Part shown: positions 32,702 to 44,700 of the stretch, piece by piece
Position numbering within the stretch: position 1 is the stretch's first letter
Layout of the letters: every line of letters starts with the position of its first letter
NCBI GenBank assembly: GCA_963931865.1
Contig: OZ007506.1
Span: forward strand, 6,052,696-6,116,695
Direction of reading: 5' to 3'
Origin: Axinella damicornis
Lineage: Eukaryota > Porifera > Demospongiae > Axinellida > Axinellidae
DNA: 64,000 nucleotides
Made by a program: the position numbers and the translations under genes
The notes under the pieces: model-generated
The model's input: the letters and a program-made list of their open reading frames with translations, nothing else
Database searches by the model: none
What the model was told of the DNA's origin: nothing

Positions 32702-35309
32702 ATGTCTTACATCGACCTCACTCTCCCTTGCAAGCCCAAGCGTAGGGGAAGGATCACCCAGCTCCAAGAAGCCTCCATTTATTCTACCCTATCGAAGAAA
32801 CCAGCAGGTACTTTCCCGCTGTTCTGCACGATCCTCAATTTTTGTGCTCAGGTGCTGCATCAACAATAATTGTGCTCATTTCCTCAGATTTGGAGACCAC
32901 TGATATTGACTTGTCGGCAGTCAGAATATTCTTAGGGTACGCAGACTGTGCTGTACCGTCATTGACATTGATGATAAATCTTTAGCTACATGCAGAATTA
33001 CGATAGGGTATCCATTTACAGCATGCATTATAATGTTTCTTCAGTGATGGGTCTCACAGGACTATCCGCTGTACCCCTGCCACCACCTGTGGAGAAATCC
33101 TTGCTCGACTTCTGCGGAAGCTTGGGCTGTCTGAACGAATGGAGGAGTATGCCCTCCAGATAAAGTACACTTACGCAGGTGAAGTATTAACAACACTATA
33201 AATATTATGAAAATAATATTTATGTGCATGCCTGTCTGGACTGGAGTGCATATATTTCACAGTAGCTATGCTTTTTGTCTTTTTTTCTTCAGAGTCAAGA
33301 GTGGCAGATGAATCAGAAAAGCTCTCGGAAGTGAATCGGCATGTTTGGGATAGTGTGGACCGAATCCACCTGTTTTGGAAAACAGACTCGCCACCTCCAA
33401 TCCCGAGGAGGAAGAGATGTAAGGCATTAGATTAATAATGCAGCCTTCCAAAATATTGTAGAATGGTTTATTTTCCTTCACAACAGTGAAATCGTTTGAA
33501 GGCACGCTCAGTAAGGAGGAGGGTGAGAGGATTCAGGAGAAGTTTGCCATCCGTTCACAACATGTGGAACCTGACACAGGTATATGAGTTGTGACTGTTA
33601 GCCTCGGTCCCAAGACTTACATACTGTATTTTATCGCTTACAGTATTACATACTGGCAGTGGGAATGGCCAGGGAACGAGGCTAGGGTAATCACATTTCA
33701 GTTTCATTGTTCTTTGAGGGGAGGAGTATGACAGGCCATAACCTCTTCCCAGGCCCAAGAGCGAGGCTATAGACAGGCCATCACTAAATTCCATTGAAAA
33801 TGTGACTGTGACAAAAGTGTTAATACTAACTAAAATGCAACACAATTTCAATGGAATTTAGTGATGACCTGTCTATAGCCTCGCTCTTGGGCCTGGGAAG
33901 GGGCTACATGTATGGCCTGTCGTACTCCACCCCTCAAAAAGCAGAAATGTGATAGCCTCATTCCCACCGCCAGTATGTATTACTGTAAGCGATCAAATAC
34001 TAGCGGTGGGAATGGCCTGGGAACGAGGCTAGGGCAAAGCATTTCCCATCAAGATCATTATTTTGTATGACAGGCCATCACTTGTTCCTTTTGTGTCTGT
34101 AATACATTTTCTCTTTTTGCAATAGAACCAGTGATTGTGAATGACACTCTGGCAAAGAGCTTTGCCACAGCCTGGAACACAGGCAGTGAGCTACAGAAGG
34201 TATGTATCATTCTCATTTTGGCACCATTAACACACACAGCTGAAATAGTGGTCATGTCCTTGCAGGTGCATATAGGAAATTCCTTTGCAAATGATGGTTA
34301 TTCCATTTTGGTCCAGATGTACATTTGTTGTGCAAATATTGACTTTACATTAGTTGTTATGGATATCTTCATGTAGGCTGGCAAATGCGGGGAGCATAAA
34401 CCACTACATAGCATCCCCTTTCAACCATTGTATGAGAACACCAAGGCCAGGCAGTTGAGCCCACAGACCGAGCGGAAGTATTCCTATACACTTGATAGGG
34501 ATAGGAAGCCAAAGGACCCAACAATTCGAAGAAGGGTTCCAGTGGGTGTGTCCCCAAGACAATCGGCCACAATGCGCAAGAGGGGCATCGTTCCTTCAAC
34601 TCCTCCCAACCATCCTTCCCCACCTATTGTACCACAGAGGGTGTCAGCCTACCTGCAGAACTGCACAGTTCCAGATGACTACCTCCTCAAACAGGGGAAG
34701 CGGCTAAGCCAGATGTTGAACTTGACCCCAAAGAAAGAAGAGAAGCATACCTTCAGATCATTGCACGCTGCCTTCAGCAAGGTTGGCACCCTCCTGAAAA
34801 AAGGTAGGTCACCCTCTTTAGCAGAGAACACACCTCAGTTTAGCCCTTCCCCTACGAAGACAAAGAAGCCTCTCGGATTCCCTGACACTCCAACATGGAA
34901 GGCCGATCGACAGTATGACATAGCTGTTCTGGCGCCAATACCACCCAAAGAGCCTGAATACCTTGAGATTGTTGCAGATCAGACTCAGTTTAGCCCTTCC
35001 CCTATGAAGACAAAGAAGCCTCTCGGATTCCCTGACACTCCAACATGGAAGGCCGATCGACAGTATGACATAGCTGTTCTGGCGCCAATACCACCCAAAG
35101 AGCCTGAATACCTTGAGATTGTTGCAGATCAGACTCAGTTTAGCCCTTCCCCTATGAAGACAAAGAAGCCTCTCGGATTCCCTGACACTCCAACATGGAA
35201 GGCCGATCGACAGTATGACATAGCTGTTCTGGCGCCAATACCACCCAAAGAGCCTGAATACCTTGAGATTGTTGCAGATCAGACTGCAAATAATGATGGA
35301 CAAAGATAA
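32702..35309 (+). CDS. RA-like (Ras-association) domain protein with a three-fold C-terminal repeat
   Basis: Seven exons join in frame to about 504 residues: 32702-32807, 32888-32936, 33045-33178, 33293-33418, 33487-33579, 34126-34199 and 34377-35309. Residues about 44-130 read like a ubiquitin-fold Ras-association domain: VRIFLGDGSHRTIRCT, CGEILARLLRKLGL, then EEYALQIKYTYA and RIHLFWKTD. The rest is Pro/Lys/Ser-rich and probably disordered. Residues about 347-497 are three 50-residue repeats holding FSPSPMKTKKPLGFPDTP and EPEYLEIVADQ; the YLEI word could be a phosphotyrosine/SH2 site. An in-frame ATG at 32636 would add 22 residues but looks non-coding. Probably a Ras/Rap-effector adaptor; family membership (RASSF- or Grb/RIAM-like) is not settled, and no PH or SH2 domain is seen. 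Confidence 0.7.
33599..33684. mobile_element. Hairpin element, CTCGTTCCCAG family
   Basis: Ends TAGCCTCGGTCCCAAG and CAGGGAACGAGGCTA, loop word ATCGCTTACAGTA. No clear target duplication. It is in the intron after exon 5 of the RA-domain gene. Confidence 0.75.
33716..33938. mobile_element. Composite foldback element
   Basis: Arms of about 85-100 bp: GAGGGGAGGAGTATGACAGG pairs with CCTGTCGTACTCCACCCCTC, and internally TCTTCCCAGGCCCAAGAGCG pairs with its complement. The loop, about 33800-33845, is AT-rich. The CTTCCCAGGCC and GAGGCTA words relate it to the CTCGTTCCCAG family. Confidence 0.8.
33953..34031. mobile_element. Hairpin element, CTCGTTCCCAG family
   Basis: Ends TAGCCTCATTCCCACC and GGCCTGGGAACGAGGCTA, arms CCACCGCCAGTA / TAGCGGTGG, loop TACTGTAAGCGAT. 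Confidence 0.8.
34833..35285 (+). repeat. Three in-frame 150-bp coding repeats
   Basis: The period is exactly 150 bp (CTCAGTTTAGCCC at about 34834, 34984 and 35134). Copies 2 and 3 appear identical and copy 1 differs by about one base (ACG versus ATG codon). This implies recent duplication or ongoing homogenisation inside the RA-domain gene. Confidence 0.95.
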
Positions 35310-35324
35310 CCAGTCATGCATTTA

Positions 35325-35510
35325 GCTATATAGGATATGTAATAAAGTGTCATGGTGTCTCTGCAGTGAGTGCATGTTATATACAACTTTTCTCATAAGC
35401 TAGGATACCTTTAGTCTGGAGCTTTAGCTAGGATATGTAATAAAGTGTCATGGTGTCTCTGCAGTGAGTGCATGTTATATACAACTTTTCTCAATAAGCT
35501 AGGATATACT
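35325..35510 (+). terminator. Duplicated 3' UTR/poly(A) region of the RA-domain gene
   Basis: AATAAA occurs at 35341-35346 and again at 35439-35444 inside a 98-bp tandem duplication (AGTGTCATGGTGTCTCTGCA in both). The gene therefore has two equivalent polyadenylation signals shortly after its stop codon. Confidence 0.7.
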
Positions 35511-35839
35511 TGAATGCTTCCATACATGCAAGCTATATTATAGAGTTGTGGGAGGATAGGCACTAGTCACCTCCCCTACGCGCCGCAAATGTCTGGCCCG
35601 TGAGACTAACCAATGCCCATGTATACATGCGCAAGTCACATGACACAACTTCTACTTGCCGATGTTGACATAAACCAGAATCTTGTGTATTGCAGGAGCT
35701 ATAAAGCATGTACCGGGGGTACGTATGGCAAGCCCAGCTTGACCCTTTATGGAACCAACAAGCGCTATAGTTAGCTTGTGTCACATGTGAGACAATTTTG
35801 TATCCATCATGCACTATCATCTCTCTCCATTTCTTGCAG

Positions 35840-35969
35840 AGACATGTCCCAAATGTGAGCACAGCAATTAAGGCCTACTTCATGCAGATGCATGCATGAT
35901 CGGCAGACGAACCCATGACCATCTTCTTCAAGTGCGCTAATTCAGTGTGGCCACAGATGGAAGGAGTGA
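35840..35969 (+). pseudogene. Dead copy of POLR3K exon 3
   Basis: Matches 27340-27467 closely, including the acceptor TTCTTGCAG. A 4-base insertion (near ACAGCAATTAAGG), further substitutions and a small deletion near GCTAATTCAGTG destroy the frame and the QTRSADEP hairpin. Upstream, 35562-35830 copies POLR3K intron 2 without the TA-flanked element found at 26639-27261. Confidence 0.9.
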
Positions 35970-36313
35970 CAGCCATTCCATGCACATGTGCACATACTGC
36001 ATGTCCCTAGGTGTTCACTCTATAGCTAGCTGTCTGCATGTGCAGGAAATACTATAGCCCATCATGTTCCACTACACAATGGAACTGCATGGGTTATCAT
36101 GTGCATGCACTATCGATGAGTCCATCATGCAGGATTTTTTGTTTCACACACTATATAAACTTGTGCAAGGCAGCCATGGAATCATTTTTGGCATCAGTCA
36201 TTACATACTGTCGATGCACCCTTGGTGAAACAAAGTTCAAAACAAGAACAACAGATCAGCTTGTGGTATCATGGTAACCAAGAAAACAGTAAAGATGATG
36301 TACACATTCACAA

Positions 36314-39300
36314 TCAGGTAGGGGTGGGAAGGATCCTGGTGACCAGAGGGAGCAGCTGCTCAGTGTGTTTCTGCCAGTTGCTTATGTCCTTAGAGACAAG
36401 GCACCACATCTCCCCATGACGGGGCTCTGCCAGGATACAGCTCCTTAGCACCTTCTGCTGCTGTGCCTGAGGGGAAAAAGGGAGGAGAGGAGGGAGGTGG
36501 AGAGGAGGAAGGAGGAGAGGAGGGAGGTGGAGAGGGGGAGGAAGAGGGAGGTGGAGAGGAAGAGGAGAGGAGGATGGTGGAGAGGAGGAAGGTGGAGAGG
36601 AGGGAGGTGGAGAGGAGGGAGGTGGAGAGGGGGAGGGAGGAGAGGAAGAGGGAGGAGGAGGGAGGTACAGTGTGTAGAGTGGAGATGGAGAGAGAAGAAG
36701 AAAATGGAGGTGGAGAGGAAGAGGGGAGTGAGAGTGTGCCGCATACCTCTGTTCCATGTAGGAGCTCAAACTTGTAGAAGTAGCCCCAGGCATCTCCGAG
36801 GTCGGGGTCAATTTTTACTGCACGCTGGAACCACTCCCTGGCCTTGCTTAGCTTACGCTCCGTCCAGAACAGCCTGTGAAAATGAGGAAAGGTTGCATAT
36901 GCACTGCCAGAGTGCTGGCTGTGTGTGTTGTCACTCTGCATACATGTAGTAGTCAGGCGGATAAGAGGAGTGATCAGTTGTGTACATGTACAGCTAGCAC
37001 TGAAACAATGTCCAAGGGTCATCAGCTTGTGGATCCACAGCAGCCCTGGTCTCTCAAAGGAGACACTGGTGAAGACTGATTGCAATAAGTGCCTGTTTAG
37101 CCAAGAAATCACGGCCGTCTACAATCGCTGGACTGGACTCACTGGACTGGACTCACTGGACTGGACTACTGGACTCGCCCAAAATTCTGTGAAATGCCTT
37201 TTCCAGCCTTTTTCAACGTAGGACAGAAGCTAAAGATACTTATTCATTCACTAAAGTTGATTGCTCGGCCTGTTGTAGCGTCTTTCGTGACTTTCCTCGA
37301 GAAAGCAGAGGTCAAAGGTCACGTGCATATTTAATAAGCTTCAATGGGAAGATTAGAAGAGCATTTATTTAGTGCAGAAACCAAACTCCAGCCCTTTGGT
37401 GAAGCATAGGATACAGAAATAATATTCCTGTATCATCTACAACGATGACTGAAGCTCATTATTGAAGCTCATTAAATATGCACGTGACCTTTGACCTGTA
37501 CTGACTCGAGGAAAGGCACGAATATATATGTCGGCGAAAGATGCTTCAACAGGCTAAGCAAGCAACTAAGCATATTGAGCTTCTGTCCTACATTGAAAAA
37601 GGCGCTTTTACACAATTCTGGGTGAGTCCAGTGAGTCCAGTCCAGTGAGTCCAGTCCAGTGAGTCCAGTCCAGTGATTGTAGACGGCCAGAAATCACACC
37701 TGAAGTCTTACGATGCCCAGCTAAATCAAAAGATGTGATGTTGGTGCTGGTCAAGGGTACTCTACCCTTTCATCGAACATCATACGTTTCAGTGAGCTGC
37801 ATGAATGCCCGTACCAATTGACCTGGGACGCCTAGATGAAGGAAACGGCATAGAAGCTACTCTGCTGGAGTGCAAGGCCAAGTGGCACAAGTCCTGTCAT
37901 ACAAAATTCAATCAATATCACAAAGTTGAGGCGAGCAGAAGAGAGGAAATCTTCCGTTGAAGATTGTGACCCTGATAATGCCACCTGTAAGAAGTACATT
38001 CAGCTCAGTGGCTGTCATAAAGTAGCAACACAGATATCTGGGTTTTTTATTTTGTGAGGATATGTCAGCATCAGACTGGAAACCACATCCGACCTCCTGC
38101 ATTGTCTGGAGAGCTGCATGGAGCCAAAAGATGATGCCCCATCATGACCACACACTGATGTCACAATTCTAGATGGGGCTGTGGTGGTCAACTTTCTCAA
38201 ACCCCTCGAAGATATCTGCTCTGGCTTGCTGGTACTCATATCAACATACCACCTCTACCCAAAGGTTGAAGCCCCACTTCTGAAGTTCCTAGAAGAAAAG
38301 CTTGCAGCGGCACCAGTAACAACGAAGACTGCGCAGTCTGGTATCACATATAACAATCTTTTTGTAGTGTTACACTGTTAGAGCAGCACACTGAAGCCAC
38401 CTCTACTGCACACTGAAACCGTGCACTGAAGCCATGTACATGTATCTATATACTGTCAGTACTGTGCACTGTAGCTATATAATGATATTTTATGTGTATT
38501 GTTGCTATTATGTTATACTGTCCTTTTCAGTTTCCGCATGGAGTCTTGCTTGAAGAAACGTTATCTGTGAAGCAGACAACTTTTACCATCACTGAGCAAC
38601 ATATTTATCGATCACAGCAAAAAGAACAGTTCTTAAAGAAATAAATAATAGTCTCCAGAAGACCTTTTCTACTGTGAAGAACAAGGTTCTTGAAACCGGA
38701 AAACACTTTCTTGCCTCAGTGAGCCATGAAAATGTCTTGAAAAAAGTACAAATTTTCTTATGCTAAGTAAGATAGTTTTTCCTGTGTATGCAGTAAAGGT
38801 CTTCTTGCCATACTTAGCTGCTACATGCCAGTCGAGTGGACATAGTCTGGGACCAATACCGTGAGAACAGTCATGGGAAGGGCATTAGGAGGAGAGTTGG
38901 TGCACCCACCAATCCACCAGGAAACTGGCAAGAGTTTTTGCAAATCAATGCAAACAAGATTGAGTTGTTTGCCTTCTTGGTGAAGCACATCACACAAATG
39001 GTAACCACCAAGCAGGTAGTCACCACAAATGGTTTGGAGGTTCTGTGCATCTCCTCACGGGACACCAGTCGCCTATATAGTCCCTTGTGACCATGAGGAA
39101 GCTGACACACGAATGATCCTGCACCTGGCAGATGCAGTCAATGAGGGTTTCCACAAGATTCTTCTGCGTACAGTGGACACAGATGCGGTTGTCTAGGCTG
39201 TGGCAGCAGCAGCCAAGGTCGACGTCCAGGAGCTATGGGTGCACGGCATTTGGGACAGCTCAGAACCTCAGATACATACCTGTCCATGAGATTGCTGCAT

Positions 39301-41258
39301 TTCTTCAAGTTGGCCCTGACTAGTCCCAGCCTCTGCCAATTTTTTATGCCTACACTGGGTGTAGTTTCATCATTTGGTACAAAGGGGAAGAAGACAGCAT
39401 GGGACGCTTGGAAATCTTATGGGGAAGTGACACCAAGTTTCTTTGCTCTGTCCACCGGACCAGCACAAATAACCGATGAGGATGTTGTTGTGCTGGAAAG
39501 GTTCACCATCGCCAACAATTGTTCACAAAAAAAGGACGAGTCATGGATGCCATTCCCCCGACCAGAGCAGCCCTTGTGCAGCATATTAAAAGGGCTGTAT
39601 ACCAAGGTGGGCACTGCTGAGGCAAGATGTTCCAAGTTGCTGTTGACATGCCATCCCCCGGGGACTGGGGATGGGTCGACCCCCAAAACTGGAAACCAAT
39701 GTGGACCACGTACCCTACCTGAGGCCAGTACTGCATCCAGAGAGCTACTTCGCTGCGGCTGCTAGAAAGCATGCGCAGGACAATGCAAATGCTAAAAGCA
39801 GCCTTAAAATGCACTGCTTTGTGCCAGTGTGGTGGGGAATGTGACATTGGAAATGAGATTCAATAATGTGTATCATGACAAATAAAGTAAGAGAATTTTG
39901 GGGGGTGGCTCCACTTCTGAAAACATGATTTGGACCATGGTCTACAACCATGCAAAGTTTATTGCTTGTACGTCAAAATGCACGATTTTTTTTTACATAT
40001 CCGCCAAGCTATAGGCTGGACTGGGCCACAAACTAAACTCCAGTCTCCATGGTTACATATCATTGCCATAGAAATAGAGAGTGCACAATCACGGGAGAGC
40101 CCTCAATTTTGAATATGGTGACATGACTGCCATTCCTTTTGACATCCAACACATACACCATACCCACGCCCTTAAGCCCCACTCACTTTGCCACAGCCAG
40201 CAGTACATGAGGGTCATGCTCGCACTTCTTCAAAGCATCCACACTCTTTGTCTTCCTCTGTGGTCGTGCCTCTAGGAAAACAGCCTCGGACCAGAGAATG
40301 CCTGAGCTCGGACACTCCTGCATTGCCTTTGCCATCAGTGTCATGGCAATGTTCTTCTTCCCCCCGCGCACCTCTATCCGCACCGCCTCCAGCCAGAGCT
40401 GGGGACAGTGAGGATTCTTGAGTCGACCTTTCTCCAGTACGGAGCGAGCTTTTGTCAGCTGGCCTGCACCCTCCTCCAGCCTTGCAAGGAGCAACCACAA
40501 GGGGATGGAGTTAGCATTGTGCTTCAGCTGAGGGTCAGAGAGGGTGGGAGGAGGTGGGAGGGAGGGGGAGGGCGTTGGGGATGGGAGGTAGGAAGGGAGA
40601 GGGGGGAGGAGCCAGGGAAGAGGAGGAATGGGACCATCAATGGGTGTTGAGGAGTCATCAAAATAGTCACTGGATAACATCAATACACTTCACTTGAAAA
40701 GAAAGCCTATCTGCATGCTTGGTTTGGGGTTGTGGGGTTGTGTAGCTTCTTTCAAGTTCTTTGGCCATCATCCTGGTAATACGGTATACTTGAAATTTCA
40801 TTGGCCATCCCTAGAGAATTAATGCTTCTGCGTTCTCTGATCTACCACGGCATATTCTTATGTGGGGTCGTACTATCCCATGATCTTTCATCTGGTTCAG
40901 TAATGCATAAACCAGCATTATACCCAGGCCTTCCTACTCTTACGCTCTTTCATTATTTGTCTCTGTGGTTGCTCATTTCATTGAGAGCTAGCTAACCAGC
41001 GAGCTTACCCCCTTGTTGTACAAGTCCCTGGCGGCTTGACTGTTCCCTCGTTGCTCCTCAACCTGGCCACGCATCATCCACAGCTGCGGACCAGAGTATA
41101 CAGAGTTTATTGACTACTGTTGCTAAGATACCAACAAGGTAAACATACTTTGGGAAAGTCGACATATATCTCTAAAGCTTCATCCAGAAGGTGCACAGCC
41201 TGAGAGCAAATAAACAGAGCAGATTAGTACCTCCAGGACACACATGCACCCCCCCCCC

Positions 41259-41305
<47 letters not shown>

Positions 41306-41559
41306 TGTCGATGTTGTTTAGGACCCACTCCAGTTTAGCAGACTTCATCCTCACTCGTGCAGTACCCGCGCTCCCCCTAGCCTTCTCCAGCAGCCTCCGT
41401 GCTCTCTCATATTCTCCGTTCTCACTCTCCAGCTTCACAGCAGCCAACCAGATCTCTTCACTGTTTGGGTTGGCCTGGAAGGCCAGGGCCAGGATGGAGC
41501 GTGCCGCAGGAACATCTCCCTGCAAGGGCGTGCATGTGTGTGAAAGGGAGAGATGTCAA

Positions 41560-41618
<59 letters not shown>

Positions 41619-41743
41619 GGGGAGGGTGCATTAGGGAGTTGTGTGAAGGAGTGTTGTGTGTGTGTGTATGAGTGTGTGTGGAGAGTATATGTGTTATGGG
41701 AAGGGAGTATGGAGGTATGTGTGTGAAGGGAGTGAATGTGCAC

Positions 41744-41795
<52 letters not shown>

Positions 41796-44700
41796 AGTGT
41801 ATGTGTGTTATGGTAGTGGAGTGTATATGTGTGTTATGGGAATGGAGTATGGGGTATGTGTGTGTGAAGGGTGTGAAGGGAGTGAATGTATGTATGTGTG
41901 TGTGCGTGTGAAGGGGGTGAGAATGAGGAGATAGTGTGGTTTACATGTAGCATCTGCAAAAATTTCACATCACGCACCGCTAGCCACTTGGACTTTGCCC
42001 CCATGAGCCAGAGGACCTCGGCCTTAGGGCAGTGTGCCACAGCCTTCTGCAGGAGCGTCTCCAGTGTCTCCCTTCTTCCGTAGTTCTTCTCGAAGTAGGC
42101 TGCTCGCAGCCAGATGTTCTTCTTGTTGGGAAAGACTGTCAGGGCGTGAGCGTAGATGGCTCTCGCACATTCGTAAGCCTCATGGGCCGTGCACTGGGGG
42201 GGAGGACCAGTGGACACTTAAAGTTTGTTTGCACATGCAAGAAAACTGTAAGGAATAAAGCTTGCCATATTTATGTAACAGGTTCTGGTGTGGAACTGTT
42301 GCCTTGTTCCCAGGCCCCTGCCAGTTTTCTTTCGCTTGCAGTATGGCTAAGCGGGAGAGGCCTGGAACATTTCCTCATGTGAGTGAAATACTAATCAGCA
42401 TGGCGTAGAGGCTCAGAACAGCAAGAAGAGCGAAGGTACCAGGTAACATACCACGACAGAGGGGGGGGGGGGGGGGGCGACCGTTATACACACCAAGTGT
42501 TGAACATGCAGATGGTTGAACAACATGTGAAATGTTGCATTCTTGTTCCGACAAAAGCTGGGCAGGGGTCTAGGAACGAGGCTAGTTGAACAAGGGATCA
42601 AGGTTACTAATGCACACCATACCATATAGCGCCAAATTTCGAGGGACAAACTTTTTGCGGATTGGTGAAAATTTCGCGGAAATAATTTTCGCAGATTATG
42701 GATTCTGGTTAGCCACGCCCAGTCTGATGCAGCCGCCACCGCGCGCAATTAAACCAGTAGTGCGGGCCGACGGGCACACTCGATCGTGTTGTGACACGGT
42801 AACACTCGATCTCACCACTGCCACAGCGAAGGGATCCTTGCACGTCCCAGGCTCTCTCGTACAAGGCAACTGCACTGTTCACCTATACGTGATAGCTGCA
42901 TCCCAGCTGTCTTGGTACACGTGCTACCCACGAACCGTCGCCTCTCTCAATGCTGAACGTTTCGGTTGCCACAGTTCTCAAATCAACATGGACACGTCAT
43001 TCATGTGCCAAAGAAGATATCGAGTGTGTGCTCCATGTTTGCGTGGCGGTACAATTTACTGTTGAGAGATAGCCTCCGGGCGCTACTGAAAAAATTCACG
43101 AGCTTAATTTTCATGGTCCGAGACCAATCCGCGAAAACCGCGAAAATTATGCGTGTCGAAAATTTGGCGCTATACGGTATACATGTAGATTGTCTGCAGT
43201 GAGGACAGAAACACTGCTTGCTGTACACTTACACTCTCTGCGTCTTCGATCCATTGGTCTATTCGGTCCTCCTCCTCCAATCCAACCCCTATCACAGTAC
43301 GACTGCATGGATACACGTAAAAATAGTGGACCACTGGCACCAGTTTACATCCAACCAACCAGGTGGAGTACCAGGTGGAAATAGGCACCTGCCACTTCAA
43401 GTACATGTACCAACAGTATACAAACAAGTACGAGTATATCTACAGTCAAGTCAGGCAGGCTCTCACATGATGGCCTGGGCTGTGTGGGTGGACCCTGCCT
43501 TCTCACTCTCCTCTGCATCCTTGATCCAGAGCTCCCGGTTGATCTCTACCAGGTTGGCTTGCAATGAGGACACAGCTCGTTCTATAATCTTTGGCACCAT
43601 GTGGAAATTCTCGTGAGCCTCCTCTAACTTGGCTGCTGTGATCCAGATCTGCCGGTCTGTAGGGATGTTCTCACGAGCTTTGTTCAGAACCTGGTAAGCA
43701 GTACGATGTGGAAAAGGTGGAGGTGGAGAAGGAGGAGGAAGAGGGGCAGGAGGAGAAGGGTGAGGAGGAGAAGGGGGAGGAGGAATAGGGGGAGGAGAAG
43801 AGTGAGATGGGTGAGGAGGAGGAAGAGAAGGAGGAGGAGGAAGAGGGGGAGGACAAGAGTGAGAAGGAAGAGGGGGTGGAGGAGAAGGGTGAGGAGGACA
43901 AGGGAAACATCACAAGCCACTTGCCGATATAGATATATCCTGCAAGAATGCAAGGTGGAAGTAGGTACCTGCCGCTCACCTTCCTTGCATTTTCATACGT
44001 TTCCAGTCGTGCCAGTGCCAGCCAGAGATCCACAGAGAGGGGGCAACACTCAACCGACCTGCTCAGTAGGATTCTAGCATCCTCAGGGTCTTCCATCTCC
44101 ACTGCCAACTTCCAAAGTCGTACCGATGTAGGTATCTGCTCTAGAGCTGAGAGAGAGAGGAAGGGAGGGAAGAGGGGAGGTATTCAGGGAGGAATGGAAG
44201 GGAGGGAGAGAGGGAGGGAGGGAGGGACAGTGGAAATGGCGGATACAGCCGGACTCAGACACAGATGCCGAATTGGACACGAATGGCGGTTTACAATCAC
44301 TGGATGGACTCCTGAATGCCCATTTCAGCCCTCTTCAGTGTAGGACAGAAGCTAAACATGCTTATTCATTCACTAAAGTTGCTAGCTTAGACTCTTGAAC
44401 TGTCTTTCATGTCTTTCCTCAAGTCCGTAGAGGTCAAGGGTCACATGCATATTTAACAAGCTTCAATCAACAATGAACTTCAGCCATCGGCATAGATGAT
44501 GCTTCAGCAAAAGGCCTGAGTTTAGTTTCTGCACTAAAAATGCTCTTACAATCTTTTTGTTGAAGCTCATTAAAATATGCAAGTGACCTTAGACCTCTAC
44601 TAAGACCTCTACTAAGACCTCTACTAAGACCTCTACTAAGACCTCTACAAGACCTCTACTAAGACCTCTACTAAGACCTCTACTAAGTCGAGGAAAGACA

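Noticed and set aside
36463..36949. Glu/Gly/Arg-rich ORFs on the plus strand (also 27950-28225, 43706-44077, 44822-45214)
   Set aside because: They are the complement of pyrimidine-rich intron tracts of PRPF6 and its duplicated exons, not genes.
42586..43065. 159-codon ORF on the plus strand
   Set aside because: It lies mostly inside the TA-flanked inverted-repeat element and antisense to PRPF6, with no domain.
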